NCBI GenBank assembly: GCA_026710905.1
Contig: JAPOQD010000194.1
Span: 1 to 35,701, forward strand
DNA length: 35,701 nucleotides
Direction: 5' to 3'
DNA from: Halieaceae bacterium
GTDB lineage: Bacteria > Pseudomonadota > Gammaproteobacteria > Pseudomonadales > Halieaceae
The notes beneath the pieces are model-generated. The model had not been told where the DNA came from. It searched no databases and saw only the letters and a list, made by a program, of their open reading frames with translations. A program made the translations under genes and the position numbers. This document shows positions 1-9,754 of this stretch, one piece after another; within the stretch, counting starts at the first letter, position 1, and the number at the start of each line of letters is the position of its first letter.

Positions 1-231
1 AAGGTGCAGGTCGCCGGACGTCTGGGTGGCGCCGAGATTGCACGCACCGAATGGTATCGGGAGGGCCGCGTACCATTGCACACGCTGCGCGCGGACATTG
101 ATTACGCCACCTGCGAGGCCACCACGACCTACGGTGTTCTCGGAGTGAAGGTATGGATTTTCAAAGGTGAAGTAATCGGCGGCGAAGAACAGGCCGACGG
201 GAAAACAGGAATTGGTCAGGGGCTGGGATGA
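1..231 (+). CDS. rpsC: 30S ribosomal protein S3, C-terminal part (5' end outside window)
   Basis: The reading frame is open from base 1 and ends with TGA at 229-231, so only the last 76 codons are present. The segment [17 protein letters not shown] and the following [11 protein letters not shown]...[10 protein letters not shown] block are the signature C-terminal domain of S3. S3 lies at the mRNA entry site of the 30S subunit and contributes to mRNA unwinding. The tail after GEVIGGEE is much shorter than the long basic tail of the E. coli protein. It is followed with a one-base overlap by rplP, as in the S10 operon. Confidence 0.97.
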   Translation, partial: KVQVAGRLGGAEIARTEWYREGRVPLHTLRADIDYATCEATTTYGVLGVKVWIFKGEVIGGEEQADGKTGIGQGLG

Positions 232-644
232 TGCTGCAACCCAAGCGTACAAAATTTCGCAAAATGCAAAAAAACCGCAATCGTGGGCTGGCGAACCGTG
301 GCAACAAGGTCAGTTTTGGTGAGTACGGTCTGAAGGCGGTTGGGCGCGGCCGTATAACCGCACGCCAGATCGAGGCTGCCCGGCGCGCCATGACCCGCCG
401 CATCAAGCGTGGCGGCAAGATCTGGATCAGGATTTTCCCGGATAAACCCATTACCACCAAACCACTGGAGGTTCGTCAGGGCAAAGGCAAGGGTAACGTG
501 GAGTATTGGGTAGCCCAGGTGCAACCGGGAAGGATACTTTACGAAGTACAGGGTGTATCCGAAGAATTGGCGCGTGAGGCATTTACCCTTGGAGCCGCCA
601 AAATTCCTGTTGGAACTACATTTGTCAAACGGTCGGTGATGTGA
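231..644 (+). CDS. rplP: 50S ribosomal protein L16
   Basis: The 137-residue protein begins [17 protein letters not shown] and matches L16 over its full length. L16 binds 23S rRNA near the A-site tRNA elbow and is a late assembly protein. Two ATG codons are adjacent (228 and 231). I chose 231 because it gives the usual MLQPKRTKF start, overlaps the rpsC stop by one base, and lies 8 bases from an AGGGG ribosome binding site. The [12 protein letters not shown] loop contains Arg82, equivalent to the Arg that is hydroxylated in E. coli L16. The gene is cotranscribed with rpsC and rpmC. Confidence 0.97.
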   Translation: MLQPKRTKFRKMQKNRNRGLANRGNKVSFGEYGLKAVGRGRITARQIEAARRAMTRRIKRGGKIWIRIFPDKPITTKPLEVRQGKGKGNVEYWVAQVQPGRILYEVQGVSEELAREAFTLGAAKIPVGTTFVKRSVM

Positions 645-835
645 TGAATACAAGCGAACTGGGTGAAACTTCAGTGCAGGATCTGCAGAAAGAACTACTC
701 TCCCTGCGGGAGCAGCAGTTCAAGCTGCGTATGCAGAAGAGCACCGCCCAACTGGGACAGACACACCTGCTGAAGCAGACCCGGCGTGATATTGCACGCC
801 TCAAGACGGCGCTTGCTCAACGGGCCGGGGACTGA
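644..835 (+). CDS. rpmC: 50S ribosomal protein L29
   Basis: This 63-residue, mostly helical protein has the L29 core (LQKELLSLREQQFKLRMQK ... RRDIARLKTAL). L29 sits at the polypeptide exit tunnel and forms part of the docking site for trigger factor and SRP. The frame also offers GTG at 641, but ATG at 644 overlaps the rplP stop as TGATG and gives the family's usual length. The gene lies between rplP and rpsQ, as is standard in the S10 operon. Confidence 0.95.
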   Translation: MNTSELGETSVQDLQKELLSLREQQFKLRMQKSTAQLGQTHLLKQTRRDIARLKTALAQRAGD

Positions 836-838
836 CCC

Positions 839-1105
839 ATGGCGGAGCTATCGAACAATGCGCGCACTGCGACTGGCCGGGTCATCAGCAACAAGATGGA
901 CAAGACGGTTACGGTACTGATTGAGCGCCGGGTAAAGCATCCGGTTTACGGCAAGTACATTACCCGTTCTTCCAAGGTTCACGCACATGACGAAAACAAT
1001 GCGTGCGCCATTGGCGATAAAGTGACGATTGCCGAAACCCGGCCGATTTCCAGGACCAAGAGCTGGAAATTGTTGAAGATTGAGGATAGCCCTGCCCAGG
1101 TATAG
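839..1105 (+). CDS. rpsQ: 30S ribosomal protein S17
   Basis: The 88-residue protein contains the S17 OB-fold signature: [18 protein letters not shown], the strand around [13 protein letters not shown], and [19 protein letters not shown]17 is a primary 16S rRNA binder needed for early 30S assembly. The ATG follows the rpmC stop by three bases. It is the last gene of the S10 operon; rplN begins 17 bases later, where the spc operon conventionally starts. No obvious terminator is visible in that gap, so readthrough between the operons is likely. Confidence 0.96.
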   Translation: MAELSNNARTATGRVISNKMDKTVTVLIERRVKHPVYGKYITRSSKVHAHDENNACAIGDKVTIAETRPISRTKSWKLLKIEDSPAQV

Positions 1106-1122
1106 GCGGGCTGGAGTGGAAG

Positions 1123-1491
1123 ATGATTCAGACACAAACCTATTTGGACGTAGCCGACAACAGCGGGGCGCGCCGGGTCATGTGCATCAAGGTGCTGGGC
1201 GGCTCGCGCCGCCGCTATGCGGGAGTCGGCGACCTGATCAAGGTGACCATCAAGGAAGCCATTCCCCGGGGCAAGGTCAAGAAAGGACAGGTCATGACCG
1301 CCGTGGTGGTGCGCACCCGCAAGGGCATACGCCGTCAGGACGGTTCACGGATCAAGTTTGACGATAATGCGGCGGTATTGTTGAACGCACAGAACGCCCC
1401 GGTGGGGACGCGCATTTTTGGGCCGGTAACCCGTGAATTGCGCGGCGAGCAATTCATGAAGATTATTTCCCTGGCGCCGGAAGTTCTGTAG
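1123..1491 (+). CDS. rplN: 50S ribosomal protein L14
   Basis: The 122-residue protein starts [19 protein letters not shown] and carries the L14 motif with [23 protein letters not shown]14 binds 23S rRNA at the subunit interface, contributes to bridge B8 and contacts L19; it is also the target of the silencing factor RsfS. The length is normal (E. coli has 123). It is the first gene of the spc operon, with a GGAG-type site just before the ATG. Confidence 0.97.
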   Translation: MIQTQTYLDVADNSGARRVMCIKVLGGSRRRYAGVGDLIKVTIKEAIPRGKVKKGQVMTAVVVRTRKGIRRQDGSRIKFDDNAAVLLNAQNAPVGTRIFGPVTRELRGEQFMKIISLAPEVL

Positions 1492-1509
1492 TCAGGGAGA
1501 GGTTCAGAC

Positions 1510-1821
1510 ATGCAAAAGATCAAGCGTGACGACGAAGTGGTTATCCTGGCCGGCAAGGACCGGGGCAAGCGTGGCAAAGTGCGCAAGGTCCTGGAAGGTG
1601 GCAAGTTACTGGTGACCGGCGTCAACATGGTCAAAAAGCACACCAAGCCCAATCCTCAGCAGGGTGTGGCAGGTGGTATTGTCGAGCAGGAGAGGCCGAT
1701 TCAGATCTCCAACGTGGCGATTTTCAATCCCGATACCAATCGGGCTGATCGGGTGGGCTTCAAGCTGGACGGTGATGACAAGGCTCGGATTTTCAAGTCC
1801 AGTGGTATGAAGATCGATTAA
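1510..1821 (+). CDS. rplX: 50S ribosomal protein L24
   Basis: The 103-residue protein has the KOW motif near its N-terminus ([18 protein letters not shown], residues about 7-24) followed by the L24 region [14 protein letters not shown]24 initiates 50S assembly by binding the 5' domain of 23S rRNA and ends up near the exit tunnel. The start ATG follows a GGGAGAGG site. The gene sits between rplN and rplE as in all related genomes. Confidence 0.97.
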   Translation: MQKIKRDDEVVILAGKDRGKRGKVRKVLEGGKLLVTGVNMVKKHTKPNPQQGVAGGIVEQERPIQISNVAIFNPDTNRADRVGFKLDGDDKARIFKSSGMKID

Positions 1822-1839
1822 TTGGCGGACCTGGAGAAT

Positions 1840-2379
1840 ATGGCTGCATTAAAACAGATTTACCGGGAAGAAATCGCGCCCAGGCTGAAACAGGAACTGG
1901 GTCTCGATAATGTGATGGAGGTTCCCAGGGTTAGCAAGATCACCCTGAATATGGGGGTTGGCGAAGCGCTGGGCGACAAGAAGATCCTGGAACACGCCAT
2001 GAGCGACATGGAGAAGATTGCCGGACAGAAGCCGGTGGTCACCCGGGCGCGCCGGTCCATTGCCGGCTTCAAGGTTCGTGAAGGTTGGCCGATTGGTTGC
2101 AAGGTGACCTTGCGCAGTGATCGCATGTATGAATTTTTGGAGCGCCTGATCAGTATTGCGATACCGCGGGTTCGGGATTTTCGTGGCATTAGTCCGAAGT
2201 CCTTTGATGGGCGTGGCAACTTCGCCATGGGTGTCAGTGAACAGATCATCTTTCCGGAAATTGACTTTGACCGGGTGGACGTCTTGCGTGGTCTGGATAT
2301 CACTATTACCACCACGGCCCGTGGGGATGAGGAAGGCCGCGCCCTGCTGCGCGCTTTCAACTTCCCCTTGAAGCAGTGA
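1840..2379 (+). CDS. rplE: 50S ribosomal protein L5
   Basis: The frame is open from TTG 1822, but ATG 1840 preceded by GGAG gives [11 protein letters not shown] and 179 residues, exactly the E. coli length. Diagnostic blocks are [16 protein letters not shown], the arginine-rich [23 protein letters not shown], and [19 protein letters not shown] near the end. L5 binds 5S rRNA with L18 and L25 and contacts the P-site tRNA. In E. coli the spc operon is translationally repressed by S8 near this start; I did not model such a structure here. Confidence 0.96.
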   Translation: MAALKQIYREEIAPRLKQELGLDNVMEVPRVSKITLNMGVGEALGDKKILEHAMSDMEKIAGQKPVVTRARRSIAGFKVREGWPIGCKVTLRSDRMYEFLERLISIAIPRVRDFRGISPKSFDGRGNFAMGVSEQIIFPEIDFDRVDVLRGLDITITTTARGDEEGRALLRAFNFPLKQ

Positions 2380-2395
2380 AAGAGAGGTTTGGGGC

Positions 2396-2701
2396 ATGGC
2401 GAAAAAATCGATGATTGCGCGTGAGAAAAAACGATTGCTCATGGTGCAGAAATACGCGGGCAAGCGCGCTGAGTTGAAGGCGATTCTGACTAGTACGCAA
2501 GCTGGTGATGATGAAAAATGGGAGGCGCAGCGACAGTTGCAGAAGTTGCCCCGCAATGCCAGTCCCGTTCGGCAACAGCGCCGCTGCCAGCAGACCGGGC
2601 GGCCGCACGCGGTGTATCGAAAGTTTGGCTTGTGCCGTAACAAACTGCGCGAGGCCGCCATGCGCGGAGATGTCCCCGGCCTGGTCAAGGGCAGTTGGTA
2701 A
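2396..2701 (+). CDS. rpsN: 30S ribosomal protein S14 (zinc-independent form)
   Basis: The 101-residue protein matches the long, zinc-independent S14 of enterobacteria: [13 protein letters not shown] at the start, KRAELKAIL, then [24 protein letters not shown] and [12 protein letters not shown]. The short zinc-binding form would carry two CXXC pairs, which are absent. S14 binds the 3' major domain of 16S rRNA in the head of the 30S subunit. It follows rplE by 16 bases with a GAGAGG ribosome binding site. Confidence 0.97.
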   Translation: MAKKSMIAREKKRLLMVQKYAGKRAELKAILTSTQAGDDEKWEAQRQLQKLPRNASPVRQQRRCQQTGRPHAVYRKFGLCRNKLREAAMRGDVPGLVKGSW

Positions 2702-2732
2702 AACTACCCAGGATGAACAAGAGAGCAAGACT

Positions 2733-3128
2733 ATGACTATGCAAGACCCTCTGGCTGACATGTTGACCCGTCTGCGCAATGCGCAGACGGCGGGCAAGAC
2801 CAGCGTGGATATTCCTGCTTCCAACCTCAAGGAGGCGGTTTGTGAGGTGCTCAAGGCTGAAGGCTATATCGCAGACTTCAGCACCGTCGAAGCAGGCCCC
2901 GGCGGGAGTATCAGGGTCAGTCTCAAGTATTTTGAAGGCAAGCCGGTAATTGCCGAAATTGATCGGATCAGCCGTCCCGGATTACGCAGATACGCCGATA
3001 AGGATGCGCTGCCGAAGGTGCGTGGCGGCCTGGGTACGGCAATCATTTCCACCAGCCGTGGGGTGATGTCAGATCGTGCCGCGCGTGCTGCCGGGGTCGG
3101 CGGCGAAGTGTTGTGCACCGTATTTTAG
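2733..3128 (+). CDS. rpsH: 30S ribosomal protein S8
   Basis: The protein begins [18 protein letters not shown] and is 131 residues long, the normal length. A longer in-frame extension exists upstream but overlaps rpsN and has no family similarity, so ATG 2733 behind AAGAGAGC is the start. The C-terminal RNA-binding signature is present ([24 protein letters not shown]). S8 binds the central domain of 16S rRNA and, in E. coli, is the autogenous repressor of the spc operon. Confidence 0.97.
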   Translation: MTMQDPLADMLTRLRNAQTAGKTSVDIPASNLKEAVCEVLKAEGYIADFSTVEAGPGGSIRVSLKYFEGKPVIAEIDRISRPGLRRYADKDALPKVRGGLGTAIISTSRGVMSDRAARAAGVGGEVLCTVF

Positions 3129-3154
3129 AAGCTGAGAGCGCCGGGGCGTCCACT

Positions 3155-3682
3155 ATGTCCAGAATTGCGAATATCCCGATAACACTGCCAAGCGGTGTTG
3201 AGGTCAGCCTGAATGGCAAGGATCTTGCCGTCAAGGGGAGCAAGGGTGAGTTGCGTTTGAAGGTAGATGACGGGGTAGAAGTCAGTCAGCAGGATCAGAC
3301 GCTGTCTTTCTCGGTCTGCGGCCGGGGCTCGGCGGCCATGGCGGGAACCACCCGCTCCCTGGTGAACAATATGGTGATCGGTGTCTCCGCTGGTTTCGAA
3401 AAGAGACTGCGGCTGGATGGCGTCGGCTACCGCGCCGCCGTATCGGGCAGGAAGGTGAGTATGACCCTGGGTTTCTCACACCCGGTGGAATACCGGCTAC
3501 CGGAAGGAATCTCCGTGGAAGCCCCCAGTCAGAACGAAATCGTGGTGCGGGGCATAGACAAGCAGATGGTTGGCCAGACGGCGGCGGAGTTGCGCGCCTT
3601 CCGTCCACCAGAGGAATACAAGGGTAAAGGTGTTCGTTACGCGGATGAGCGGGTCCGCCGTAAAGAAGCCAAGAAGAAGTAG
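3155..3682 (+). CDS. rplF: 50S ribosomal protein L6
   Basis: The 175-residue protein starts [17 protein letters not shown]. It has the two repeated L6 domains and the C-terminal signature with [21 protein letters not shown]. An in-frame ATG at 3113 would overlap rpsH and add 14 unrelated residues, so I rejected it. L6 sits near the base of the L7/L12 stalk and the sarcin-ricin loop, where elongation factors bind. The 26-base gap to rpsH and the order rpsH-rplF-rplR are standard for the spc operon. Confidence 0.96.
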   Translation: MSRIANIPITLPSGVEVSLNGKDLAVKGSKGELRLKVDDGVEVSQQDQTLSFSVCGRGSAAMAGTTRSLVNNMVIGVSAGFEKRLRLDGVGYRAAVSGRKVSMTLGFSHPVEYRLPEGISVEAPSQNEIVVRGIDKQMVGQTAAELRAFRPPEEYKGKGVRYADERVRRKEAKKK

Positions 3683-3692
3683 GTGGGCATTC

Positions 3693-4043
3693 ATGAGCGC
3701 CAGAAATGATTCCAGGTTGCGCCGCGCCCGTCGCGCTCGCGCCAAAATGCGGGAGTTGGGTGTAAACCGGTTATCGGTTCACCGCACGCCACGCCACATT
3801 TATGCACAGGTGCTGGCTCCGGCCGGTGACCGGGTTCTGGCCTGTGCTTCCTCGTTGGACCCCACTCTGCGCAAGGGCGCTACCGGCAATGTGGAGGCCG
3901 CGGCGAAAGTCGGCAAACTGGTGGCGGAGCGGGCCCAGGCGGCGGGAATAGAGAAGGTTGCATTTGACCGCGGTGGTTACAAGTATCACGGACGGGTCAA
4001 GGCTCTGGCCGAATCCGCACGTGAACATGGTCTGAAATTCTAG
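3693..4043 (+). CDS. rplR: 50S ribosomal protein L18
   Basis: The 116-residue protein begins [19 protein letters not shown], with the arginine-rich 5S rRNA-binding tail of L18. It continues with [14 protein letters not shown] and ends [21 protein letters not shown], both diagnostic. The open frame extends upstream into rplF, but ATG 3693, nine bases after a GTGGG site, gives the family start. L18 binds 5S rRNA and links it to 23S rRNA in the central protuberance. Confidence 0.96.
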   Translation: MSARNDSRLRRARRARAKMRELGVNRLSVHRTPRHIYAQVLAPAGDRVLACASSLDPTLRKGATGNVEAAAKVGKLVAERAQAAGIEKVAFDRGGYKYHGRVKALAESAREHGLKF

Positions 4044-4055
4044 GGGTTACCCACT

Positions 4056-4559
4056 ATGGCGTTTAATGATCGCAAGAACGACGACAACGAAGGGCTGCAG
4101 GAGAAACTGGTCCAGGTAAACCGTGTGGCCAAGGTGGTCAAGGGTGGCCGTATCTTCGGTTTCACCGCGCTGACAGTGGTTGGTGATGGCAACGGCAGGG
4201 TGGGTTTTGGCCGTGGCAAGGCGCGTGAAGTGCCCGTTGCGATCCAGAAAGCACTGGAAAGCGCCCGCCGTAACATGATTGATGTGGAACTGGATAACGG
4301 CACCCTTCAATACCCGATCAAGGCGAGTCACGGCGCTTCCAGGATTTACATGCAACCCGCTTCGGAAGGCACCGGAGTAATCGCCGGGGGAGCAATGCGG
4401 GCGGTGCTGGAAATTGCCGGTGTACACAACGTACTGGCCAAGTGTTATGGCTCTACCAACCCGGTCAATGTGGTTCGGGCTACATTCAAGGGTTTGCGGG
4501 AAATGACTTCTCCCGAAGCGGTGGCCGAGAGACGCGGCAAGACTGTCGAAGAAATTTGA
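4056..4559 (+). CDS. rpsE: 30S ribosomal protein S5
   Basis: The 167-residue protein has the S5 N-terminal RNA-binding domain ([37 protein letters not shown]) and the C-terminal fold with [17 protein letters not shown]5 lies at the mRNA entry channel with S3 and S4 and affects translational accuracy. Length equals that of E. coli S5. The start ATG is 12 bases after the rplR stop. Confidence 0.97.
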   Translation: MAFNDRKNDDNEGLQEKLVQVNRVAKVVKGGRIFGFTALTVVGDGNGRVGFGRGKAREVPVAIQKALESARRNMIDVELDNGTLQYPIKASHGASRIYMQPASEGTGVIAGGAMRAVLEIAGVHNVLAKCYGSTNPVNVVRATFKGLREMTSPEAVAERRGKTVEEI

Positions 4560-4582
4560 AGCAGGTATGGATTGGCTGAGAC

Positions 4583-4774
4583 ATGGCTAAAGCAATGATC
4601 AAGATCACCCAGGTTCGCAGCAGCAGCCGGTGCATAAGAACTCATCGGGCCTGCGTTGCCGGTCTGGGTCTGCGCCGTATCGGCCAAACCGTGACAGTGG
4701 AGGATACCCCTTCGATTCGCGGCATGATCAACAAGGTGAACTACCTGCTACGTGTAGAGGAGCAAGGGCAATGA
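4583..4774 (+). CDS. rpmD: 50S ribosomal protein L30
   Basis: The 63-residue protein ([17 protein letters not shown] ... [20 protein letters not shown]) matches L30, a small ferredoxin-like-fold protein of the 50S subunit that contacts 5S/23S rRNA. It is four residues longer than the E. coli protein. Its TGA stop overlaps the rplO start in an ATGA arrangement, which suggests translational coupling. Confidence 0.95.
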   Translation: MAKAMIKITQVRSSSRCIRTHRACVAGLGLRRIGQTVTVEDTPSIRGMINKVNYLLRVEEQGQ

Positions 4775-5220
4775 GTTCTGAAAGCATGCGTCTGAATTCG
4801 CTGAGCCCCGCGCCGGGTTCACGCAAGAACGCAAAGCGCGTGGGCCGCGGGGTCGGCAGCGGTTATGGGAAAACCTGCGGGCGCGGTCACAAGGGGCAGA
4901 AATCCCGTTCCGGAGGTAACATCAAGCCCGGTTTTGAAGGTGGGCAGATGCCGTTGCAGAAGCGCCTGCCCAAGTATGGCTTCAGTTCCCGTGTGGCGCG
5001 CACTACCGCGCAGGTATGCCTGGGCGAGTTGAATCGGGTCGAGGCAGAGGTAATAGATCTGCAGGCTCTCAAGGCCGCAAGCCTGGTCAAGGCAGCGACG
5101 TTGCGCGCACGCATCTTTCTGTCCGGGGAGCTGAACCGGGCAGTTACCGTCAAGGGCCTGACAGTGACCAGTGGCGCTCGCGAAGCCATTGAGCGTGCGG
5201 GCGGGAAAATCGAGGCGTAA
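4771..5220 (+). CDS. rplO: 50S ribosomal protein L15
   Basis: The glycine-rich N-terminal region ([20 protein letters not shown], then [15 protein letters not shown]) is diagnostic of L15. L15 is a late-assembling 50S protein whose N-terminal extension threads into 23S rRNA. I chose ATG 4771, overlapping the rpmD stop as ATGA (149 residues). ATG 4786 ([11 protein letters not shown]) is closer to the E. coli start and remains possible. The TAA stop is followed immediately by the secY ATG. Confidence 0.95.
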   Translation: MSSESMRLNSLSPAPGSRKNAKRVGRGVGSGYGKTCGRGHKGQKSRSGGNIKPGFEGGQMPLQKRLPKYGFSSRVARTTAQVCLGELNRVEAEVIDLQALKAASLVKAATLRARIFLSGELNRAVTVKGLTVTSGAREAIERAGGKIEA

Positions 5221-6552
5221 ATGGCTGCTCCGCAATTATCCGGAGGGGGCAATACCAAGGGGCTGGGCGAGCTATTTGCGCGTCTGCGTTTTGTGTTACT
5301 GGCGATTATTGTTTATCGCATTGGCACCCACATACCCGTACCCGGTATCAACCCCGACCAGATTGCAGCACTGTTCGACCAGAACCAGGGCACCATTCTC
5401 GGTTTGGCGAACATGTTCAGTGGAGGTGCGCTGGAACGCATGAGTATCCTCGCGCTGGGTATCATGCCTTACATTTCCGCCTCCATCATCATGCAATTGA
5501 TGTCGGCGGTGACCCCGCAGTTGGAACAATTGAAAAAGGAAGGTGAATCGGGCCGCCGCAAGATCAGCCAGTACACGCGCTACCTGACGGTAGTGTTGGC
5601 GCTGTTTCAGGCTACCGGCATGTCGGTCGGCATGGCTAACCAGGGTATGGCCTATAGCGCAACGCCAATATTTTTTGTGGTCTCCATTACTTCGCTGGTG
5701 ACCGGCGCCGTTTTCATGATGTGGCTGGGTGAGCAGATCACCGAAAAAGGTGTAGGTAACGGCATTTCCCTGCTGATTTTCGCCGGTATTGTTGCGGGCT
5801 TGCCCGCTGCCATCGGCCAATCCCTGGAATCGGCGCGTCAGGGTGAACTCAACATCCTGGTGCTTTTGTTTATCCTGGCGTTGGCGGTGTCGGTGATCTA
5901 CTTGATTGTGTTCATCGAGCGTGGTCAGCGTCGCATTACCGTCAATTATGCCAATCGGCAGCGGGGCCGCCAACAGTTTCAGGCCGAGAGCAGCCATTTG
6001 CCGCTGAAAGTGAACATGGCCGGTGTAATTCCGGCCATCTTCGCGAGCAGCCTCCTGCTGTTCCCGGCTTCCATCGCGCAGTGGTTCGGAGGTGGCGGCG
6101 AAGCTGATTGGCTGCAGGAAATCGCCCTGGCCATCGGCCCCGGTCAGCCCTTGAACATCCTTTTGTTCAGTGTACTGATTGTATTTTTCTGCTTCTTCTA
6201 TACGGCCTTGATCTACAACCCGGAAGAAGTGGCGAACAACTTGAAGCGTTCCGGGGCGTTCATACCGGGTATCCGGCCCGGGCCGAGAACCGCCGATTAC
6301 ATTGATGGCATCCTGACCCGCTTGACCGTATTCGGCGCTACCTACATCACCCTGGTCTGCCTGCTGCCGCAGTTTTTGGTGGTGATGTGGAATGTACCCT
6401 TTTATCTGGGTGGCACCTCGCTCCTGATCGTGGTGGTGGTGGTCATGGATTTCATGGCCCAGGTGCAGAGCCACATGATGTCGCAGCAGTATGATTCGGT
6501 CATGAAGAAGGCCAACTTGAGAAATTATGGAGGCGCCGGAAGGATCCGGTAG
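5221..6552 (+). CDS. secY: Protein translocase subunit SecY
   Basis: This 443-residue membrane protein forms the central pore of the SecYEG translocon, which moves unfolded proteins through or into the inner membrane. Ten hydrophobic segments are apparent. Typical SecY blocks are [35 protein letters not shown], the cytoplasmic loop with [32 protein letters not shown], and [20 protein letters not shown]. The ATG abuts the rplO stop with no gap, and GGAG-type sites lie inside rplO. It lies at its usual place near the end of the spc operon. Confidence 0.98.
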   Translation: MAAPQLSGGGNTKGLGELFARLRFVLLAIIVYRIGTHIPVPGINPDQIAALFDQNQGTILGLANMFSGGALERMSILALGIMPYISASIIMQLMSAVTPQLEQLKKEGESGRRKISQYTRYLTVVLALFQATGMSVGMANQGMAYSATPIFFVVSITSLVTGAVFMMWLGEQITEKGVGNGISLLIFAGIVAGLPAAIGQSLESARQGELNILVLLFILALAVSVIYLIVFIERGQRRITVNYANRQRGRQQFQAESSHLPLKVNMAGVIPAIFASSLLLFPASIAQWFGGGGEADWLQEIALAIGPGQPLNILLFSVLIVFFCFFYTALIYNPEEVANNLKRSGAFIPGIRPGPRTADYIDGILTRLTVFGATYITLVCLLPQFLVVMWNVPFYLGGTSLLIVVVVVMDFMAQVQSHMMSQQYDSVMKKANLRNYGGAGRIR

Positions 6553-6564
6553 GTGGGAAAAATC

Positions 6565-6681
6565 ATGAAAGTGCGTGCTTCAGTCAAGAAAATATGCCGG
6601 GACTGCAAAGTGGTTCGGCGCAAGGGAGTGGTACGGGTAATATGCAGCGCACAACCCCGCCACAAGCAGCGTCAGGGTTGA
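6565..6681 (+). CDS. rpmJ: 50S ribosomal protein L36 (zinc-binding form)
   Basis: A 38-codon frame begins [20 protein letters not shown] and ends RHKQRQG, the complete L36 protein. It is easy to miss because of its size. Cys11, Cys14, Cys27 and His33 form the zinc ribbon, so this is the zinc-requiring form rather than the cysteine-less paralogue. L36 binds 23S rRNA in the 50S subunit. An AGGTGG ribosome binding site lies eight bases before the ATG. It is the last gene of the spc operon. Confidence 0.96.
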   Translation: MKVRASVKKICRDCKVVRRKGVVRVICSAQPRHKQRQG

Positions 6682-6720
6682 TTTTGTTAACCGATATGGC
6701 TAGTATGCCCGGCCTTTTGC

Positions 6721-6769
6721 GCCGCCACTCCACCCCGCCATCGGCAGGCTGGCGTGGTGGTTTTTGTTT
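6721..6769 (+). terminator. Probable intrinsic terminator/attenuator between spc and alpha operons
   Basis: A long imperfect stem can form between about 6724-6739 (GCCACTCCACCCCGCC region) and 6743-6759 (GGCAGGCTGGCGTGGTGG region), with loop ATC and a few mismatches. It is followed at once by TTTTTGTTT. The position, between rpmJ and rpsM, is where the E. coli spc operon ends and the alpha operon leader begins. The rest of the 142-base gap holds no gene. I see no convincing promoter, although in E. coli an S4-binding leader precedes rpsM. Confidence 0.6.
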
Positions 6770-6823
6770 GCTTGGTGGACTGATACAGACCTTGGTCTCG
6801 CGAAATCTGTTGGAGAGTTCTGG

Positions 6824-7180
6824 ATGGCTCGTATTGCCGGGGTAAACATACCCGATAACAAGCACGCTATTATCTCACTGACCCACATTTTTGGTGTCGG
6901 CCGCACCAGGGCGCGCCACCTTTGTGCGGCCACCGGCGTGGACGAACAGACCAGAATTGGCGAACTCAGTGAAGAGCAGATGGATGCCCTGCGCAGCGAA
7001 GTGGGCAAACTGATGGTGGAAGGCGACCTGCGCCGCGAGGTTTCCATGAACATCAAGCGCCTGATGGACCTGGGTTGCAACCGCGGTCTGCGTCATCGCC
7101 GGGGATTGCCGCTGCGTGGTCAGCGCACCAAAACCAATGCCCGAACTCGAAAGGGGCCGCGCAAACCGATTCGCAGGTAA
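6824..7180 (+). CDS. rpsM: 30S ribosomal protein S13
   Basis: The 118-residue protein starts [20 protein letters not shown] and ends with [20 protein letters not shown] and a basic tail, matching S13 at full length. S13 sits in the 30S head and forms intersubunit bridges with L5 and 23S rRNA. An upstream in-frame extension to 6764 has no family similarity; ATG 6824 is preceded by TGGAGAG. It is the first gene of the alpha operon, whose translation in E. coli is repressed by S4 at this start. Confidence 0.97.
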   Translation: MARIAGVNIPDNKHAIISLTHIFGVGRTRARHLCAATGVDEQTRIGELSEEQMDALRSEVGKLMVEGDLRREVSMNIKRLMDLGCNRGLRHRRGLPLRGQRTKTNARTRKGPRKPIRR

Positions 7181-7253
7181 GCCGGTTCCTACGAATCCTT
7201 CATTAGTGTAGCTGCACCACGGTGTAGTGTTGAGATCAGGACAGGAATACATC

Positions 7254-7646
7254 ATGGCCAAGCCAGGCGCCAGGGCAACACGCAAGAAGGTCACCAAAAC
7301 GGTGGTTGATGGCATCGCCCATATTCATGCCTCTTTCAATAATACGATTATTACCATCACTGATCGTCAAGGTAACACTCTGAGTTGGGCTACCGCCGGT
7401 GGTTCCGGTTTCCGCGGTTCACGCAAAAGCACCCCGTTCGCCGCGCAAATCGCCGCCGAACGCGCCGGTGAGGCCGCCAGGGAATACGGTCTGCAGAACC
7501 TCGATGTGCAGGTGAAAGGTCCCGGACCGGGTCGCGAATCCGCTGTACGCGCCCTCAATAATTGCGGTTTCAAAATCAGTAACATCACCGACGTAACGCC
7601 CATCCCGCACAATGGATGCCGGCCTCCCAAAAAGCGGCGTGTGTAA
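7254..7646 (+). CDS. rpsK: 30S ribosomal protein S11
   Basis: The 130-residue protein contains [39 protein letters not shown] and the terminal [19 protein letters not shown], all diagnostic of S11. S11 forms part of the 30S platform near the mRNA exit. The frame is open from 7227, but ATG 7254 behind CAGGACAGGA gives the normal N-terminus. The 73-base gap from rpsM contains only a small CACC-AC-GGTG stem and no gene. Confidence 0.97.
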   Translation: MAKPGARATRKKVTKTVVDGIAHIHASFNNTIITITDRQGNTLSWATAGGSGFRGSRKSTPFAAQIAAERAGEAAREYGLQNLDVQVKGPGPGRESAVRALNNCGFKISNITDVTPIPHNGCRPPKKRRV

Positions 7647-7661
7647 GGGCAGGAATTAAAA

Positions 7662-8282
7662 ATGGCCAGATATTTAGGACCCAAATGCAAGCTGTCTCGC
7701 CGCGAGGGAACTGACCTGTTCCTGAAGAGTGGAGTACGGGCGCTGGAGAGCAAATGTAATGTTGAAAATGCGCCCGGACAACACGGCGCCCGGCGCGGGC
7801 GCCAGTCTGATTACGGGGTGCAATTGCGGGAGAAGCAGAAAGTACGGCGCATCTATGGTGTGCTGGAAAGACAGTTCCGCAATTATTATCGTGAATCCGC
7901 ACGGCTCAGGGGCGCCACCGGAGAAAACCTGTTGCGCCTGCTCGAATCCCGGCTCGACAACGTGGTGTACCGCATGGGCTTCGGCTCTACCCGCGCGGAA
8001 GCTCGTCAGTTGGTGTCCCATCGGTCGATCCTGGTAAACGGCCAGCGGGTTAATATTCCTTCTTACCAGGTAAGTCCCGGTGACGTGGTCTCTTTACACG
8101 GCAAGGCCAGCAAGCAACTGCGAGTGCAGTCCGCCCTTGCGCTGGCTGCATCGCGCGGCGAACCAGAGTGGGTGGAAGTGGACAGTGAGAAGCTGGAAGG
8201 CACTTTCAAATCCTACCCGGAGCGGCAGGACCTCCCTTCCGAGATCAATGAAAATCTGATTGTCGAACTCTACTCCAAGTAA
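7662..8282 (+). CDS. rpsD: 30S ribosomal protein S4
   Basis: The 206-residue protein has the same length as E. coli S4. It begins [20 protein letters not shown] and includes [20 protein letters not shown], then the S4 RNA-binding domain ([20 protein letters not shown], residues about 93-112), and ends [14 protein letters not shown]4 nucleates 30S assembly and, in E. coli, represses translation of the alpha operon. It follows rpsK by 15 bases. Confidence 0.98.
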   Translation: MARYLGPKCKLSRREGTDLFLKSGVRALESKCNVENAPGQHGARRGRQSDYGVQLREKQKVRRIYGVLERQFRNYYRESARLRGATGENLLRLLESRLDNVVYRMGFGSTRAEARQLVSHRSILVNGQRVNIPSYQVSPGDVVSLHGKASKQLRVQSALALAASRGEPEWVEVDSEKLEGTFKSYPERQDLPSEINENLIVELYSK

Positions 8283-8314
8283 TTCACTAACCGAACACAG
8301 CACAAGGTACCCAT

Positions 8315-9322
8315 ATGCAAACCTCAGTAGACGACTTTTTGACGCCACGAGTGATTCGTGTTGACAGCAAGAGCGACACCCGGGCCGAGATTACGCTTGA
8401 GCCGCTGGAGCGAGGTTTCGGCTATACCCTGGGTAATGCCCTGCGCCGTATCCTGCTTTCTTCAATGCCCGGATGCGCAATTACCGAAGTGGAAATTGAC
8501 GGTGTGCAGCATGAATACAGCGCCATTGAAGGTGTACAGGAAGACGTCATTGAAATTCTGCTCAACCTCAAGGGTGTGGCCCTGATGATGCACAACAAGA
8601 ATAGTGCGGAACTGACCTTGAGCGGCAAAGGGCCGGGTACCGTGACGGCAGCGGATATACAGGTTGATAACGAGGTGGAGATTTGCAACCCGGAGCATGT
8701 GATCTGCCATCTTAACGGGAAATCGGAAATCAGCATGATGCTGACAGTGGCTCGGGGGCGTGGCTATTCTCCCGCCGACAGCCGGGTCAGTGAAGACGAG
8801 GAAACACGCCCAATCGGCAAACTGCGGCTGGATGCCACCTATAGCCCGGTACGCCGCGTGTCATATGTGGTGGAGTCGGCACGGGTCGAACAGCGCACAG
8901 ACCTGGACAAGCTGGTTCTGGACCTGGAGAGCAATGGCACGATTGATCCGAAAGAAGCGATCCGCCGTGCCGCCACGATTCTACAGCGGCAGTTGGCCGT
9001 CTTTGTCGATCTGGAGGGTGAGAAGTTCGACGAAGCGGGGGATGTCGAGGACGAAATCGATCCGATTCTGTTGCGCCCGGTGGACGACCTGGAACTGACC
9101 GTGCGTTCCGCCAATTGTCTAAAGGCAGAGAATATCTATTACATTGGAGACCTGGTTCAGCGCACCGAAATAGAGCTGTTGAAAACCCCGAACCTGGGCA
9201 AAAAATCGCTCACTGAAATCAAGGATGTGCTGGCTTCCCGCAACTTGTCGCTGGGTATGCGGCTGGACAGTTGGCCCCCCGCCAGTGTCAAGGTGGATAA
9301 CCGGGCGCTGGGCGTCAACTGA
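8315..9322 (+). CDS. rpoA: DNA-directed RNA polymerase subunit alpha
   Basis: The 335-residue protein is slightly longer than the E. coli subunit (329). The N-terminal dimerisation domain shows [20 protein letters not shown] and the C-terminal domain has the helix-hairpin-helix region [20 protein letters not shown]. The N-terminal domain dimerises and scaffolds beta and beta-prime; the C-terminal domain binds UP elements and activators. It lies between rpsD and rplQ, the usual order of the alpha operon, with a GCACAAGGTACC stretch before the ATG. Confidence 0.98.
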   Translation: MQTSVDDFLTPRVIRVDSKSDTRAEITLEPLERGFGYTLGNALRRILLSSMPGCAITEVEIDGVQHEYSAIEGVQEDVIEILLNLKGVALMMHNKNSAELTLSGKGPGTVTAADIQVDNEVEICNPEHVICHLNGKSEISMMLTVARGRGYSPADSRVSEDEETRPIGKLRLDATYSPVRRVSYVVESARVEQRTDLDKLVLDLESNGTIDPKEAIRRAATILQRQLAVFVDLEGEKFDEAGDVEDEIDPILLRPVDDLELTVRSANCLKAENIYYIGDLVQRTEIELLKTPNLGKKSLTEIKDVLASRNLSLGMRLDSWPPASVKVDNRALGVN

Positions 9323-9361
9323 GCCTGACCGGGTTGATCCGGCCATAAAGGGATTGGAAAA

Positions 9362-9754
9362 ATGCGTCATCGCCATAGTGGATCACAATTAAACCGCAAC
9401 AGCGCTCACCGCAAGGCCATGTTTCGAAACATGGCTACCTCACTGTTTGAACACGAGTTGATCAGGACCACCCTGCCCAAGGCCAGGGAACTGCGCCGTG
9501 TGGCCGAGCCGCTGATCACCCTGGCCAAGAACGACAGCGTCGCCAATCGCCGCCTGGCGTATGCCCGGCTGGGGGACAAGGCTATGGTCGGAAAGTTGTT
9601 TGGTGAGTTGGGCCCACGCTACCTGGACCGCCCGGGGGGGTATCTCCGTATCCTCAAATGCGGCTTCCGCAGCGGTGACAAGGCGCCCATGGCCTATGTG
9701 GAACTGGTGGACCGCCCGCAGGATGAGGCCGCCTTCGAAGACATCGAGGACTAG
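9362..9754 (+). CDS. rplQ: 50S ribosomal protein L17
   Basis: The protein of 130 residues begins [20 protein letters not shown], with [21 protein letters not shown] following, the L17 signature. It ends shortly after [20 protein letters not shown], with a short acidic tail. L17 binds 23S rRNA near the exit tunnel. It is the last gene of the alpha operon. Its TAG stop touches the start of a large palindromic element, which may terminate transcription. Confidence 0.97.
   Translation: MRHRHSGSQLNRNSAHRKAMFRNMATSLFEHELIRTTLPKARELRRVAEPLITLAKNDSVANRRLAYARLGDKAMVGKLFGELGPRYLDRPGGYLRILKCGFRSGDKAPMAYVELVDRPQDEAAFEDIED

Noticed and set aside
5296-6474. Long minus-strand open frame (392 codons) opposite secY
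   Set aside because: It lies entirely antisense to a certain secY gene, has a Gln/His/Arg-rich low-complexity composition and no recognisable domain; it is a codon-bias shadow.
6770-6823. Promoter for the alpha operon upstream of rpsM
   Set aside because: TTGTTT and GATACA are present but separated by only about 12 bases, too close for a sigma-70 promoter.
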